Below, in pieces: positions 24,005 to 31,741 of a stretch of 36,569 bases of DNA. The notes under the pieces are model-generated. The model was not told where the DNA came from. It saw nothing but the letters and a program-made list of their open reading frames with translations, and did not search any database. The stretch comes from Solibacillus silvestris_B (GTDB lineage: Bacteria; Bacillota; Bacilli; Bacillales_A; Planococcaceae): positions 1 to 36,569 of the forward strand of contig NZ_JBQCJW010000038.1 of NCBI RefSeq assembly GCF_051967575.1, given 5' to 3'. The position numbers and the translations under genes were made by a program. Position 1 is the stretch's first letter. Each line of letters starts with the position of its first letter.

Positions 24005-24916
24005 CTATTTAACTTGTAAAACGCGGAACTTCTCCGCTTTTTCCTGATACGTATTCCAAATGTCATCAAACGCCGCCTTTTCCTCTGGCAGCATTTCCAT
24101 CATCGGCATGCGTACATCGAGCGTATCAAAGCCTAATTTCGTCATCGCATATTTAATTGGCGATGGGTTTGGCTGCGCAAATAATGCACGGACAAGCGGC
24201 AGTAAAGCACGGTGGATTTGGGCTGCTTCCTGATGGCGCCCTTCTTCAAACGCGCGAATCATTTGCTGCATATCTTTACCGACTACATGCGAAGCGACAG
24301 ATATAATGCCGCGTCCGCCAATTGCAAGCAACGGCAATGTTAAGCCATCGTCGCCAGAATACACTAAAAAATCCGAATCGACATTTTCAATAATGTCGCC
24401 CATCTGATCTAAGTTACCGCTAGCTTCTTTAATACATGTAATATTCGGTACGTCCTTACTAATGGCAATTGTCGTTTCCGCTAAAATATTGGCACCTGTT
24501 CGACCAGGCACATTATACAGCATAACAGGCAATGTCGTTTCCTTTGCGATTGTTTCAAAGTGCGCGTACATTCCGCGTTGGTTCGGCTTATTGTAATACG
24601 GTGTTACGAGCATTATTCCATCCGCGCCGTTTTCTTCCGCTTTATGTGTCATCATAATAGAATAGGCCGTTTCGTTGTCTCCTGTTCCTGCAATAACCGG
24701 CACGCGTCCTGCCGCTTTCTCCACTGTGAAACGCACGACCTCGATTTTTTCTTCCGTTGACATCGTCGGGTTTTCCGAAGTTGTTCCACAAGCGATAATC
24801 GCATCTGTCCCGTTGTCAATTAAATGATTAATAATGCGCTCCAGCTCAGGATAATTAATCGTACCGTCTTTTTTGAACGGTGTAATCATCGCTGTGCCAA
24901 TTCGTCCGAAATCCAT
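24005..24916 (-). CDS. dapA: 4-hydroxy-tetrahydrodipicolinate synthase
   Basis: DapA condenses pyruvate with aspartate semialdehyde, the first committed step to lysine, meso-diaminopimelate and spore dipicolinate. The 303-residue TIM-barrel protein has the Schiff-base Lys163 in CIKEASG, the catalytic Tyr134 in YNVPGRTG, and the Thr pair in GTTSENP near residues 44-50. Typical N-terminus is GRIGTAMITPFKKDG. Its ATG at 24914-24916 lies 15 nt after the asd stop, so the two are one operon. In B. subtilis dapG lies between asd and dapA; it is absent here. Confidence 0.97.
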   Translation of the reverse strand: MDFGRIGTAMITPFKKDGTINYPELERIINHLIDNGTDAIIACGTTSENPTMSTEEKIEVVRFTVEKAAGRVPVIAGTGDNETAYSIMMTHKAEENGADGIMLVTPYYNKPNQRGMYAHFETIAKETTLPVMLYNVPGRTGANILAETTIAISKDVPNITCIKEASGNLDQMGDIIENVDSDFLVYSGDDGLTLPLLAIGGRGIISVASHVVGKDMQQMIRAFEEGRHQEAAQIHRALLPLVRALFAQPNPSPIKYAMTKLGFDTLDVRMPMMEMLPEEKAAFDDIWNTYQEKAEKFRVLQVK

Positions 24917-24931
24917 AACTAATCTCTCCCC

Positions 24932-25972
24932 TTATAGTAAGTGATCCTCTAGCATAGCTTCTGCAATTTGAATAGAATTAAGTGCCGCGCCTTTTAATAA
25001 GTTATCTGACACAATCCATAAGTGGAATCCTTTTTTATTGTCCAAATCCTGGCGAATACGCCCAACAAATATCGGCTCTTCATTTTCCGCGAAAATTGGC
25101 ATCGGATAAATTTGCTCGTGTATATCATCCTGTAGAACAATGCCCGGCGCCTCTTTTAATACAGCGAAAATTTGTTGTACTGTCGCTTCCTGCTCGAGTT
25201 CGATATAAACCGATTCGGAATGCCCTGATACGACTGGGACACGGACACAAGTAGCGGCTACTTTTAATTCGGGCGCTTCCATAATTTTTTTTGTTTCGTT
25301 GATCATTTTCATTTCTTCATATGTAAAGCCATTGTCCGTAAATTTATCAATTTGCGGAATGACATTACGTGCTATCGGGTAATGCTTTACGTCTGATTTA
25401 ACTGGAAGTACATGTGCATCGACATTTTTACCAGCTTCCCACTGTGCGCTTTGCCCTCGTAATTCCTCAATCGCTGCCACTCCTGAACCAGATACTGCTT
25501 GGTATGTGGACACGACAATTTTTGTTAAGCCGAATTTTTCGCGGATCGGCTGCAATGCCGCCACCATTTGAATTGTCGAACAGTTTGGGTTTGCAATAAT
25601 CCCTTTTGGAATCGATTTTAGTGCATGGCGGTTCACTTCCGGCACAACAAGCGGCACTTCCGGATCCATGCGGAAGTGACTTGTGTTGTCGATAACAATG
25701 GCACCACGCTTCGCTGCTTCAGGTGCTAAAGCTTCGGAAACCGAGCCTCCTGCTGAAAATAATGCAATATCCACACCTTCAAAGCTTTCGGGCGTTGCTT
25801 CTTCTATCGTATATTTTTCACCGTTGAATTCAATTGGGTTTCCAGCTGAACGAGCAGAAGCCAAAAATTTAATTGATGCAATCGGGAATTGACGCTCAAC
25901 TAATTTTTCCATCATTTTGGAACCTACTGCCCCTGTTGCTCCAACTACAGCAACATTCAATTTCTTCGTCAT
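24932..25972 (-). CDS. asd: Aspartate-semialdehyde dehydrogenase
   Basis: Asd reduces beta-aspartyl phosphate to aspartate semialdehyde, the branch point for lysine/DAP and threonine/methionine. The 346-residue product has the nucleotide-binding GATGAVG loop (residues 11-17), the catalytic Cys131 in NPNCSTIQ and a conserved His251 in GHSES. The ATG start at 25970-25972 has AGGAGAG 9 nt upstream. It is separated from dpaB by 84 nt that contain an extended -10 promoter candidate, so it can be transcribed in growing cells independently of the sporulation genes. Confidence 0.97.
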   Translation of the reverse strand: MTKKLNVAVVGATGAVGSKMMEKLVERQFPIASIKFLASARSAGNPIEFNGEKYTIEEATPESFEGVDIALFSAGGSVSEALAPEAAKRGAIVIDNTSHFRMDPEVPLVVPEVNRHALKSIPKGIIANPNCSTIQMVAALQPIREKFGLTKIVVSTYQAVSGSGVAAIEELRGQSAQWEAGKNVDAHVLPVKSDVKHYPIARNVIPQIDKFTDNGFTYEEMKMINETKKIMEAPELKVAATCVRVPVVSGHSESVYIELEQEATVQQIFAVLKEAPGIVLQDDIHEQIYPMPIFAENEEPIFVGRIRQDLDNKKGFHLWIVSDNLLKGAALNSIQIAEAMLEDHLL

Positions 25973-26016
25973 GTCTCATCTCTCCTAAAAATATCGGTAT
26001 GTATATAATGTTGGAT

Positions 26017-26027
26017 ATTGTATCATA
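26017..26027 (-). promoter_or_regulatory. Extended -10 promoter candidate for asd-dapA
   Basis: Minus-strand TATGATACAAT gives a TG-extended -10 element (TACAAT at 26017-26022), with no good -35. It would separate vegetative asd-dapA expression from dpaAB. Confidence 0.45.
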
Positions 26028-26056
26028 ATTTATTTGAATTGTGTTGGATTATTTGA

Positions 26057-26647
26057 TTATTTAAAAAATTGTATAAATATAGGTTGTATCTGTTTTTTAT
26101 GAGCGAGCGCAAACGATACAGTTTCGAGCATTTTTGTGAAATCTGCTATAAGCGATGTCGGTTTTTTAATTGGGTCATCTTGGCCGAATGGGATGAAAAA
26201 AATGTTTTTAGCATTCATCAATTTCATTAAATTCATCCCATTTAACCCTAATGCATCATTCGTCGATATTCCAAGCACTACGGGGGAGCCATTTCGAAGT
26301 GTCGCTTTTGCGGCCATTAATACCGCACTATCTGTTGCAGCATTGGCGAATTTGCTTATTGAATTTCCTGTCATCGGTGCAATAACCATACAATCTAAAG
26401 GATTTTTAGGTCCAAATGGCTCTGCCTCGACTATTGAACTGACAACCTTTTCCCCGGCTTGTTCTTCAATTTTCGCAATCCACTCTTCACCTGTTCCGAA
26501 TCGAGTTGCTGCATGTAGTACAGAAGGTGTTATAATCGGAACAACTGTTGCACCGGCCTCACGGAATTGGGATATTTTCGGCACGACATCTTCATACGTG
26601 CAATGGGATGCAGTAATTCCTAAACCAATGCGTTTTCCTTCAAGCAT
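26057..26647 (-). CDS. dpaB: Dipicolinate synthase subunit B
   Basis: DpaB (SpoVFB), a flavoprotein-like subunit, works with DpaA in the mother cell to make dipicolinic acid for the spore core. From the ATG at 26645-26647 the product is 196 residues, starting MLEGKRIGLGITASHCTYED with an AAAGGAGG site; the frame stays open 32 codons further but that part lies inside dpaA. The flavin-fold motifs GITASHC and VIAPMTGNSISKFANA are visible. The start overlaps the dpaA stop by 8 nt, showing tight coupling. Confidence 0.95.
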   Translation of the reverse strand: MLEGKRIGLGITASHCTYEDVVPKISQFREAGATVVPIITPSVLHAATRFGTGEEWIAKIEEQAGEKVVSSIVEAEPFGPKNPLDCMVIAPMTGNSISKFANAATDSAVLMAAKATLRNGSPVVLGISTNDALGLNGMNLMKLMNAKNIFFIPFGQDDPIKKPTSLIADFTKMLETVSFALAHKKQIQPIFIQFFK

Positions 26648-27425
26648 TTGTTTCCTCCTTTCGCAATTCAAGTATCGTTTCATATAATAAGTTTGCCGCT
26701 GCTTGCGGAAAGTATTTCCCGGGTAATGCAGGAAGCAGCTCATATTGAGATAATTTCATGTCATGCAGGCAGCCTGGACTTGAAGCGACATCATATATAG
26801 GACGAGCAGTCCACGCATCATAGTTTTTTGTTAACCAATTTGTCGGAATCGTATTGATAAGAAAATCGGCATGCATATGATTTTTTTCGTTTAATTCTAT
26901 TCCTTTATATCCGAAAGCAATCGCCTCTGCTTTTTGGGTATCAGAACGTACCGCGATGATGACTTTCGCATTCAATCTTGTTAAAAATAATGCAAGCATT
27001 TTTGCCACTCGCCCAAACCCTGTAATTACAATCGTTTTATGCTGAACATTTACCTTCTCCTTGTATAAATGGGCTAAAAAACTTTCCGCTGTTAACGCAG
27101 CATTTTTCCAAATGAACGTCTCATCCTCCAAATAAAAATGAACTCGTTTATTTTGGGTAAACTGCTTCCATTGTTCCGTATATTTCCCTGCAAAAAACTG
27201 TGCTTGCCTTATTCCTAAAAGCTCCTCCACTTGAATTGATAATGGCTGAATGGGCAATACGATTTCTGTCGGATGCAGTTCCAATGCCACTTTGTTTAAA
27301 GCTTCATCCCACACAGCCGTGTTTTTATAGTAGACGGTGCGGTCATTTGTTGATAATTGCTTTGCTAAAAACCTCATCCGTTCATCTGTTCCGATAACGA
27401 GCCAACGTTCATTCATCGTCTGCAT
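26640..27425 (-). CDS. dpaA: Dipicolinate synthase subunit A
   Basis: DpaA (SpoVFA) is the dehydrogenase-like subunit of dipicolinate synthase. The 261-residue product has a C-terminal Rossmann domain with TGFGRVAKMLA, followed by VIIAVRS and FLINTIPTNW motifs, and YDVASSPG near the C-terminus. At 261 residues it is shorter than the roughly 297 of B. subtilis SpoVFA, mainly in a divergent N-terminal domain. The ATG at 27423-27425 lies inside the 3' end of ymxH; a second ATG at 27414-27416 is equally possible, and neither has a strong ribosome site, suggesting translation coupled to ymxH. Confidence 0.9.
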   Translation of the reverse strand: MQTMNERWLVIGTDERMRFLAKQLSTNDRTVYYKNTAVWDEALNKVALELHPTEIVLPIQPLSIQVEELLGIRQAQFFAGKYTEQWKQFTQNKRVHFYLEDETFIWKNAALTAESFLAHLYKEKVNVQHKTIVITGFGRVAKMLALFLTRLNAKVIIAVRSDTQKAEAIAFGYKGIELNEKNHMHADFLINTIPTNWLTKNYDAWTARPIYDVASSPGCLHDMKLSQYELLPALPGKYFPQAAANLLYETILELRKEETNA

Positions 27426-27681
27426 GCTTTAATGTGGAAGTCGTCTTTTGAAATAATATCCGGTCTTCCCCGATCAAAATGATTTCTTTCCAGGGAATAT
27501 ATTTCACCATACCTGCCTTCTTCTTCTGGAACGGCATTTTCACCATTTGTGGAGGCATTTCAAATCCGACAATTTTCCCTGTTTTCGCATCGAAAATACA
27601 TTCGGTCTCTGCTAAAAATCCATAACGGACACCATTTTCCATTTCGATCAATTCTTTCTCAGCGAGCTCTGATAAAAGCAT
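27409..27681 (-). CDS. ymxH: YmxH/YlmC family protein (PRC-barrel)
   Basis: A 90-residue PRC-barrel protein of the YlmC/YmxH family of sporulation-associated proteins. The start MLLSELAEKELIEMENGVRYG and IVGFEMPP are typical. The open frame extends 25 codons further upstream, but the ATG at 27679-27681 has a GGAGG site about 7 nt before it, so the short form is chosen. It overlaps dpaA by 17 nt, forming one transcription unit. A candidate sigma-K promoter precedes it. Function unknown; its position suggests a role in late sporulation. Confidence 0.88.
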   Translation of the reverse strand: MLLSELAEKELIEMENGVRYGFLAETECIFDAKTGKIVGFEMPPQMVKMPFQKKKAGMVKYIPWKEIILIGEDRILFQKTTSTLKHADDE

Positions 27682-27711
27682 TGTATCCCTCCTCTTGTAA
27701 GAGCCTACCAT

Positions 27712-27740
27712 TACTATATGCACCAACATTCCTATAAGTG
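27712..27740 (-). promoter_or_regulatory. Candidate sigma-K promoter for ymxH-dpaA-dpaB
   Basis: Minus-strand CATATAGTA (27712-27720) fits the sigma-K -10 consensus CATANNNTA exactly, and CACT (27737-27740) fits three of four positions of the mACm -35, with a 16-bp spacer. dpaAB is a known sigma-K target in B. subtilis, which fits the position. Confidence 0.62.
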
Positions 27741-27765
27741 AAATTCGAATTTTCAAATTTTAAAA

Positions 27766-27795
27766 TGGACATATCATCATTAATCTGTATATACT
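27766..27795 (+). promoter_or_regulatory. Sigma-A promoter candidate of the plus-strand ABC cassette
   Basis: TGGACA (27766-27771) and TATACT (27790-27795), spacing 18 bp. The -10 element lies inside the palindromic operator, so a bound regulator would block it. Confidence 0.6.
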
Positions 27796-27810
27796 GTATA
27801 TATACAGATT
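27782..27810. promoter_or_regulatory. Palindromic operator of the plus-strand GntR regulator
   Basis: AATCTGTATATA and TATATACAGATT are exact 12-bp inverted arms around a 5-nt centre, overlapping the -10 box and ending about 20 nt before the regulator start codon. It is a textbook operator for a YtrA-type GntR protein. Confidence 0.85.
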
Positions 27811-27831
27811 GCACCGAGGTGATTAAAACTA

Positions 27832-28203
27832 ATGATTATAAAATTGAGCAACAATAGTGAAAAGCCCATTTACGAGCAGATTACCGATCAATTAAAACAG
27901 GCGATTTTGACCGGTGTCCTCGTTACAGGAGATCCCCTTCCATCGATAAGGGCATTGGCCAAAGAGTTAAAAATCAGTGTAATGACAACAAAACGCGCAT
28001 ATGCGGATTTGGAGCGCGATGGTTTTATCGAGACGGTTGCCGGTAAAGGTAGCTATGTATCAGAGCGCAACCAGGATTTCTTGAGGGAGGAACTCATTCG
28101 CCAAATTGAAGTACATTTAACTAAAGCTGTTTCAATTGCAAAAACTGCTAATGTACAAAAACGGGATTTGCTTGAATTACTCGATTTACTATTGGAGGAA
28201 TGA
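27832..28203 (+). CDS. YtrA-family GntR regulator
   Basis: A 123-residue short GntR regulator of the YtrA type: winged helix (about residues 10-75, with LPSIRALAKELKISVMTTKRAY and GKGSYV) and a short helical dimerisation tail. Such regulators generally repress their own ABC operon and are released by cell-envelope-active or other signals. The ATG at 27832 has a GAGGTG site 11 nt upstream. Two nt separate its stop from the ATPase start codon. It is the first gene of the only plus-strand block here. Close relatives by layout are YhcF of B. subtilis and PmtR of staphylococci; which one it matches is not determinable here. Confidence 0.9.
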   Translation: MIIKLSNNSEKPIYEQITDQLKQAILTGVLVTGDPLPSIRALAKELKISVMTTKRAYADLERDGFIETVAGKGSYVSERNQDFLREELIRQIEVHLTKAVSIAKTANVQKRDLLELLDLLLEE

Positions 28204-28205
28204 AA

Positions 28206-29051
28206 ATGAACGCAATTGAAGTAAAAAATGTTTCGAAGCAATTTAAAAATTTCCGGTTAAACAACATCTCGTTTACAGTGGAATGTGGTACAATTGCTGG
28301 CTTTATCGGTCAAAATGGCGCAGGGAAAACTACTACGATGAAACTGCTTCTAAATTTATTGAAAAAGATCGATGGAGAAATTCTTCTTTTTGGGAAAGAT
28401 CATGTTATGCATGAAGTGGAATCAAAGGCCCGAATTGGAGTCGTATTTGATGAATTGCATGTGCCCGACAGTTTCACGCCAAGGGAACTTGATGTACTTT
28501 ACGGCAATGTATACCCCACTTGGGACCGTCTTTATTTCCATGATTTATTGGAAAAACTGAATGTGCCGAAGTACGATAAAATTAAAACAATGTCCAAAGG
28601 AGCGAAAATGAAGCTTGCTCTGTCATTGGCTTTAGCGCACCGACCGAAGCTTTTATTGCTCGATGAACCGACAAGCGGACTTGATCCGATTGCGCGGGAT
28701 GATGTATTGAATATGCTGCAAAGCTTTATGGAACACGAAGACCATGCAATATTATTTTCCTCCCATATAACTACAGATTTAGAGAAAATCGCCGATACGA
28801 TAACATTTATTCATGAAGGTGAAATTCTGTTTAGTGAAAACAAAGATGATTTGCTTTATGGTTATGGGATTTGGAAAGGCTCGCACGAAGAGGCAAAAAT
28901 CATTCCAAACCATGCAATCATCAGTAAACGTGATTATATGTTTGGCATTGAATATTTAGTATTGCGCGAGTTAGTGAATCCAATTATTGAATTACAGAAA
29001 CCGACGCTTGAAGAGATGATGCTATTTTTTGTAAAGGGGAGAAAAGGATGA
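28206..29051 (+). CDS. ABC transporter ATPase of the plus-strand cassette
   Basis: A 281-residue ATP-binding subunit of the export-type (BcrA/YhcG-like) class. Walker A is GQNGAGKTT, the signature is degenerate (MSKGAKMKLALSLAL in place of LSGGQ), Walker B is LLLLDEPTSGLD, and the H-loop is SSH. An ATG at 28200 is also in frame, but only 1 nt lies between it and GGAGG, so 28206 with 7-nt spacing is the likelier start. It overlaps the next gene by 4 nt. Substrate cannot be told from the ATPase alone. Confidence 0.9.
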   Translation: MNAIEVKNVSKQFKNFRLNNISFTVECGTIAGFIGQNGAGKTTTMKLLLNLLKKIDGEILLFGKDHVMHEVESKARIGVVFDELHVPDSFTPRELDVLYGNVYPTWDRLYFHDLLEKLNVPKYDKIKTMSKGAKMKLALSLALAHRPKLLLLDEPTSGLDPIARDDVLNMLQSFMEHEDHAILFSSHITTDLEKIADTITFIHEGEILFSENKDDLLYGYGIWKGSHEEAKIIPNHAIISKRDYMFGIEYLVLRELVNPIIELQKPTLEEMMLFFVKGRKG

Positions 29052-29644
29052 AGCAAGCACTATTCCGTCATTACGAGCAGCAATTGGCATCATGGATTTT
29101 GCTGACACCAGTCTGCGCATCTTTTTTTGGGCTCATTTTAGTATTTAAGGATGTGGAATTAGCAGCTTATTATGTGCTATCAATTAGTGTAACGGTGCTT
29201 TGTGCCATTTATTTAGATATGCGGGAAAAGCAATTGCGCATGACGAGTCTATTTCCGATTTCAAGAAAAATGTTTTTCTTTGCCGATTTATTTTTTTTAG
29301 GACGCTATATTGCGTACTACATCCTTTATACACTTACGGCTACAACAATTATTGAAACATTGCTTGTGAAGCAGCCCGTTTTTCCTTCTATAAAGCAATT
29401 ATTTATAAGCTTTGGGATTTCCTTTTTCATCATTGCAATTTTCCTGGGAGTTCGGCGCTTTAAATTCGGTGCGTTGATCAATCTGTTAATATTTATCGTC
29501 CCGCTTGCCTTTTTCCAGTTATCGCCGCTATTCAACAATTTCGCCATACTGCATGGCCTACTGTTTTTGCTTGGAGCGATTGTACTTTTCATTAGTGCAG
29601 CCAGTTTTACTTATTTCCGCGAGGATCGGAGGGATATCACATGA
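29048..29644 (+). CDS. ABC-2 type membrane protein 1 of the cassette
   Basis: A 198-residue hydrophobic protein with about six membrane helices; sizes and layout fit the ABC2_membrane_5-like permeases that pair with YtrA-controlled ATPases. Helical stretches include WILLTPVCASFFGLILVF and the C-terminal LLFLLGAIVLFISAASF. A loop REKQLRMTSLFPISRKMF resembles the cytoplasmic coupling segment of this family. The start overlaps the ATPase stop by 4 nt, with AAGGGGAG upstream. Function as half of an exporter is inferred from the context. Confidence 0.82.
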   Translation: MKQALFRHYEQQLASWILLTPVCASFFGLILVFKDVELAAYYVLSISVTVLCAIYLDMREKQLRMTSLFPISRKMFFFADLFFLGRYIAYYILYTLTATTIIETLLVKQPVFPSIKQLFISFGISFFIIAIFLGVRRFKFGALINLLIFIVPLAFFQLSPLFNNFAILHGLLFLLGAIVLFISAASFTYFREDRRDIT

Positions 29645-30261
29645 TTTCGCTGCTTAAAATGCATTTTTATTTATCTCGAAAGCTATTGCTACTATCATTT
29701 ACCCTGATTTTAGGTTTAATGGCCGCTCAATGGTTCATAAGCAATCAGATTAATATAGGCTTTTTATCGATCTATCTTTTATGTATGACCCCGGCATTAA
29801 ATATTAGTTTTTTGCTGGAAAACCATTTTATAAAGCGTTTGCGTATAATACCGATTGCGCCAAAAAATTTTGTGAAGAGCTTATTTATTTTTTGTTTACT
29901 GCTTGCTTCGTGCATTAGTGTGCCACTTGCCATTTATCAAGCGGTACTGTATAAAAACGGACAGATCGGGCATTATGAATTTTCGTTTATTGCAATGGTT
30001 TTTGCGGCCGGTATTGCTTCAATCGGCTCGATGCTCAAAAGCTATTTAAGCAACCCTTCTCAGGCGAAGAAAAGCTTTTCCATATGGCCGATCATCACTT
30101 ATATTTTCGTGTTTACGATTGTTCATTTTGCTATTCAGCTATTGTTTAATATAATGGATATGAAACTTGCCGGTGCTGCTGTAACGCCACTTGTTGGATT
30201 ATATGTCTATTATAAATATTATAAGGCGGCCGTTATAGGATTCAAGGCAGCGGAATTTTAA
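29641..30261 (+). CDS. ABC-2 type membrane protein 2 of the cassette
   Basis: A 206-residue membrane protein with about six hydrophobic helices, similar in size and helix count to the preceding protein. It has LLSFTLILGLMAAQWF, LLASCISVPLAIYQAVLY and a loop IKRLRIIPIAPKNFVKS that parallels the RMTSLFPISRKMF loop of protein 1, consistent with two related permease halves. Overlaps the previous gene by 4 nt and ends at a bidirectional terminator. Substrate unknown. Confidence 0.82.
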   Translation: MISLLKMHFYLSRKLLLLSFTLILGLMAAQWFISNQINIGFLSIYLLCMTPALNISFLLENHFIKRLRIIPIAPKNFVKSLFIFCLLLASCISVPLAIYQAVLYKNGQIGHYEFSFIAMVFAAGIASIGSMLKSYLSNPSQAKKSFSIWPIITYIFVFTIVHFAIQLLFNIMDMKLAGAAVTPLVGLYVYYKYYKAAVIGFKAAEF

Positions 30262-30303
30262 AAGGACAGCGCATGCTATATTTAGCCGGCGCTGTCCTTT
30301 GCA
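30257..30303. terminator. Bidirectional terminator between the ABC cassette and mlpA
   Basis: Perfect 12-bp arms AAAGGACAGCGC (30261-30272) and GCGCTGTCCTTT (30289-30300) with a 16-nt loop. The minus strand is followed by TTTTAAAA, so it ends mlpA better than the plus-strand operon. The genes are convergent. Confidence 0.85.
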
Positions 30304-31530
30304 TTATTCGTTTTCCGGTCCGATAATCGCTATTGCCGGCTCGGTCAATAAAATTTGTGTAATAAGTTCGTCAATCGTTTCCATTGAAATTGCATCAATT
30401 TTCGCCAACACTTCATCAACAGTTCGGTGATGTTGATGTATTAGCTCATTTACCCCATTGCGGTTCATATAATCCTCTGTTCCTTCAAGTCCCAATACGA
30501 AACCGCCCTTTAGCTGCTCCTTCGCATTTCCAAGCTCTGTTTCCGTTACCCCGCCTGCTACGATATCGAGTAATGTTTGGTCGATTTGCTGCTTTAGCGC
30601 ATCCAGATTTTGTTTGGAAGCAGAAGCATAAATCGTAAAGACACCGACATCTTCATAGCTCGACTGATAGCTGAATACGGAATATGCCAAGCCACGCTCC
30701 TCACGCACTTCCTGGAACAGGCGTGAACTCATATTGCCGCCGATAATATTATTCAAGGCGATAAAGCTATACATATTTGGGTCTTTTACGCCAATTGCAG
30801 GGAATGAAATAGCGATATGTGCTTGCTCTGTATCGCGCACTTTTTCGATTTCACCTGGTGTAAATAATGGATATGAAGGTTTTGAAACAACTGATTCAGC
30901 ACTTGCTTCATAATTTCCGAATAATGCTTCTATTTTTTCCAGTAAACCTTCTTCAATATTGCCCGCGATTGAAATGACCACATTTTGCGGGGTGTAATGT
31001 TTAGCAATATATGAGCGGATCATTTGTGCATCAAAGGTCGCAAGTGTTTCAGGAGTCCCTAAAATTGGCCGGCCCAAAGCATCGCCAGGATATGTAACGG
31101 CCCATAGCTTTTCATGGACATCATCTGCCGGGTCATCTTCACTCATATATATTTCCTCAAGCACGACTTGTCGCTCTCGTTCGATATCTTCTTTCGTAAA
31201 TAGCGAGTAAAAAAACATATCGGCTAAAATATCAACAGCTAGCTCCCCATGATGATCCAGCACTTTCGCATAATAGCAAGTATGCTCTTTTGATGTGAAC
31301 GCATTAATCTCTCCGCCGATCCGGTCAAATTCCTCGGCAATTTGACGGGCTGTCCGGTTTTTTGTCCCTTTAAATAGCATATGCTCGATAAAATGGGTAA
31401 TACCGTTTTCTTCTTCCGTCTCATAGCGTGACCCTGCATTCACCCAAATTCCGACTGATAATGATCGGACATGCGGCATTTGCTCTGTGACAATGCGCAC
31501 ACCATTTTTTGCTGTAATTACTTGTACCAT
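30304..31530 (-). CDS. mlpA: M16 family zinc peptidase (MlpA/YmxG)
   Basis: A 408-residue mitochondrial-processing-peptidase-like M16 protease. The inverted zinc motif HFIEH (residues 46-50) is intact, and Glu126 in VVLEEIYMSED is the third ligand. IGGEINAFTSKEHTCYY and the C-terminal RLFQEVREERGLAYSVFSY are classical. The frame runs 46 codons further upstream, but that extension is the translated repeat copy B and the ATG at 31528-31530 has an AAGGAG site, so the shorter form is used. It lies after pnp as in B. subtilis, where ylxY intervenes; ylxY is absent here. Confidence 0.94.
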   Translation of the reverse strand: MVQVITAKNGVRIVTEQMPHVRSLSVGIWVNAGSRYETEEENGITHFIEHMLFKGTKNRTARQIAEEFDRIGGEINAFTSKEHTCYYAKVLDHHGELAVDILADMFFYSLFTKEDIERERQVVLEEIYMSEDDPADDVHEKLWAVTYPGDALGRPILGTPETLATFDAQMIRSYIAKHYTPQNVVISIAGNIEEGLLEKIEALFGNYEASAESVVSKPSYPLFTPGEIEKVRDTEQAHIAISFPAIGVKDPNMYSFIALNNIIGGNMSSRLFQEVREERGLAYSVFSYQSSYEDVGVFTIYASASKQNLDALKQQIDQTLLDIVAGGVTETELGNAKEQLKGGFVLGLEGTEDYMNRNGVNELIHQHHRTVDEVLAKIDAISMETIDELITQILLTEPAIAIIGPENE

Positions 31531-31580
31531 AAATTTCTCCTTCATTTCGGCTATTAAAATATACGTATTAATTAAAAACC

Positions 31581-31664
31581 CGCTGTATTCCATTTCGGAG
31601 GCCAACAGGATGTTGGTCACGAATGCGCTGTCACACGGTGTGACGCTCCTAGCATTCCGTTCTT
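31581..31664. repeat. Structured interspersed repeat, copy B
   Basis: Matches copy A at 12354-12434, from a partial CGCTG-TTCC segment through GGAGGCCAACA to the GCATTC stem. Its hairpins CCAACA/TGTTGG and GTCACA/TGTGAC are preserved, with loop changes CGA to GGA and CGA to CGG. It occupies the position where ylxY lies in B. subtilis. Confidence 0.8.
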
Positions 31665-31677
31665 CCATACATTATTT

Positions 31678-31715
31678 AAAAAAGAGGCTGTACAATAGTG
31701 TACAACCTCCCTTTT
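31678..31715 (-). terminator. Intrinsic terminator of pnp
   Basis: GAGGTTGTACA and TGTACAGCCTC on the minus strand pair over 11 bp with a 4-nt loop, followed by six T. It lies 27 nt after the pnp stop. Confidence 0.92.
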
Positions 31716-31741
31716 TATCTTGTTTGAAACGCTTGTTTCAA

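Noticed and set aside
24917..24931. Lysine riboswitch or T-box upstream of dapA or asd
   Set aside because: The gap before dapA is only 15 nt and the 84-nt gap before asd shows no such structure.
31531..31668. 46-codon N-terminal extension of the mlpA peptidase
   Set aside because: The extension is translated repeat copy B, and a good ribosome site precedes the ATG at 31528-31530.
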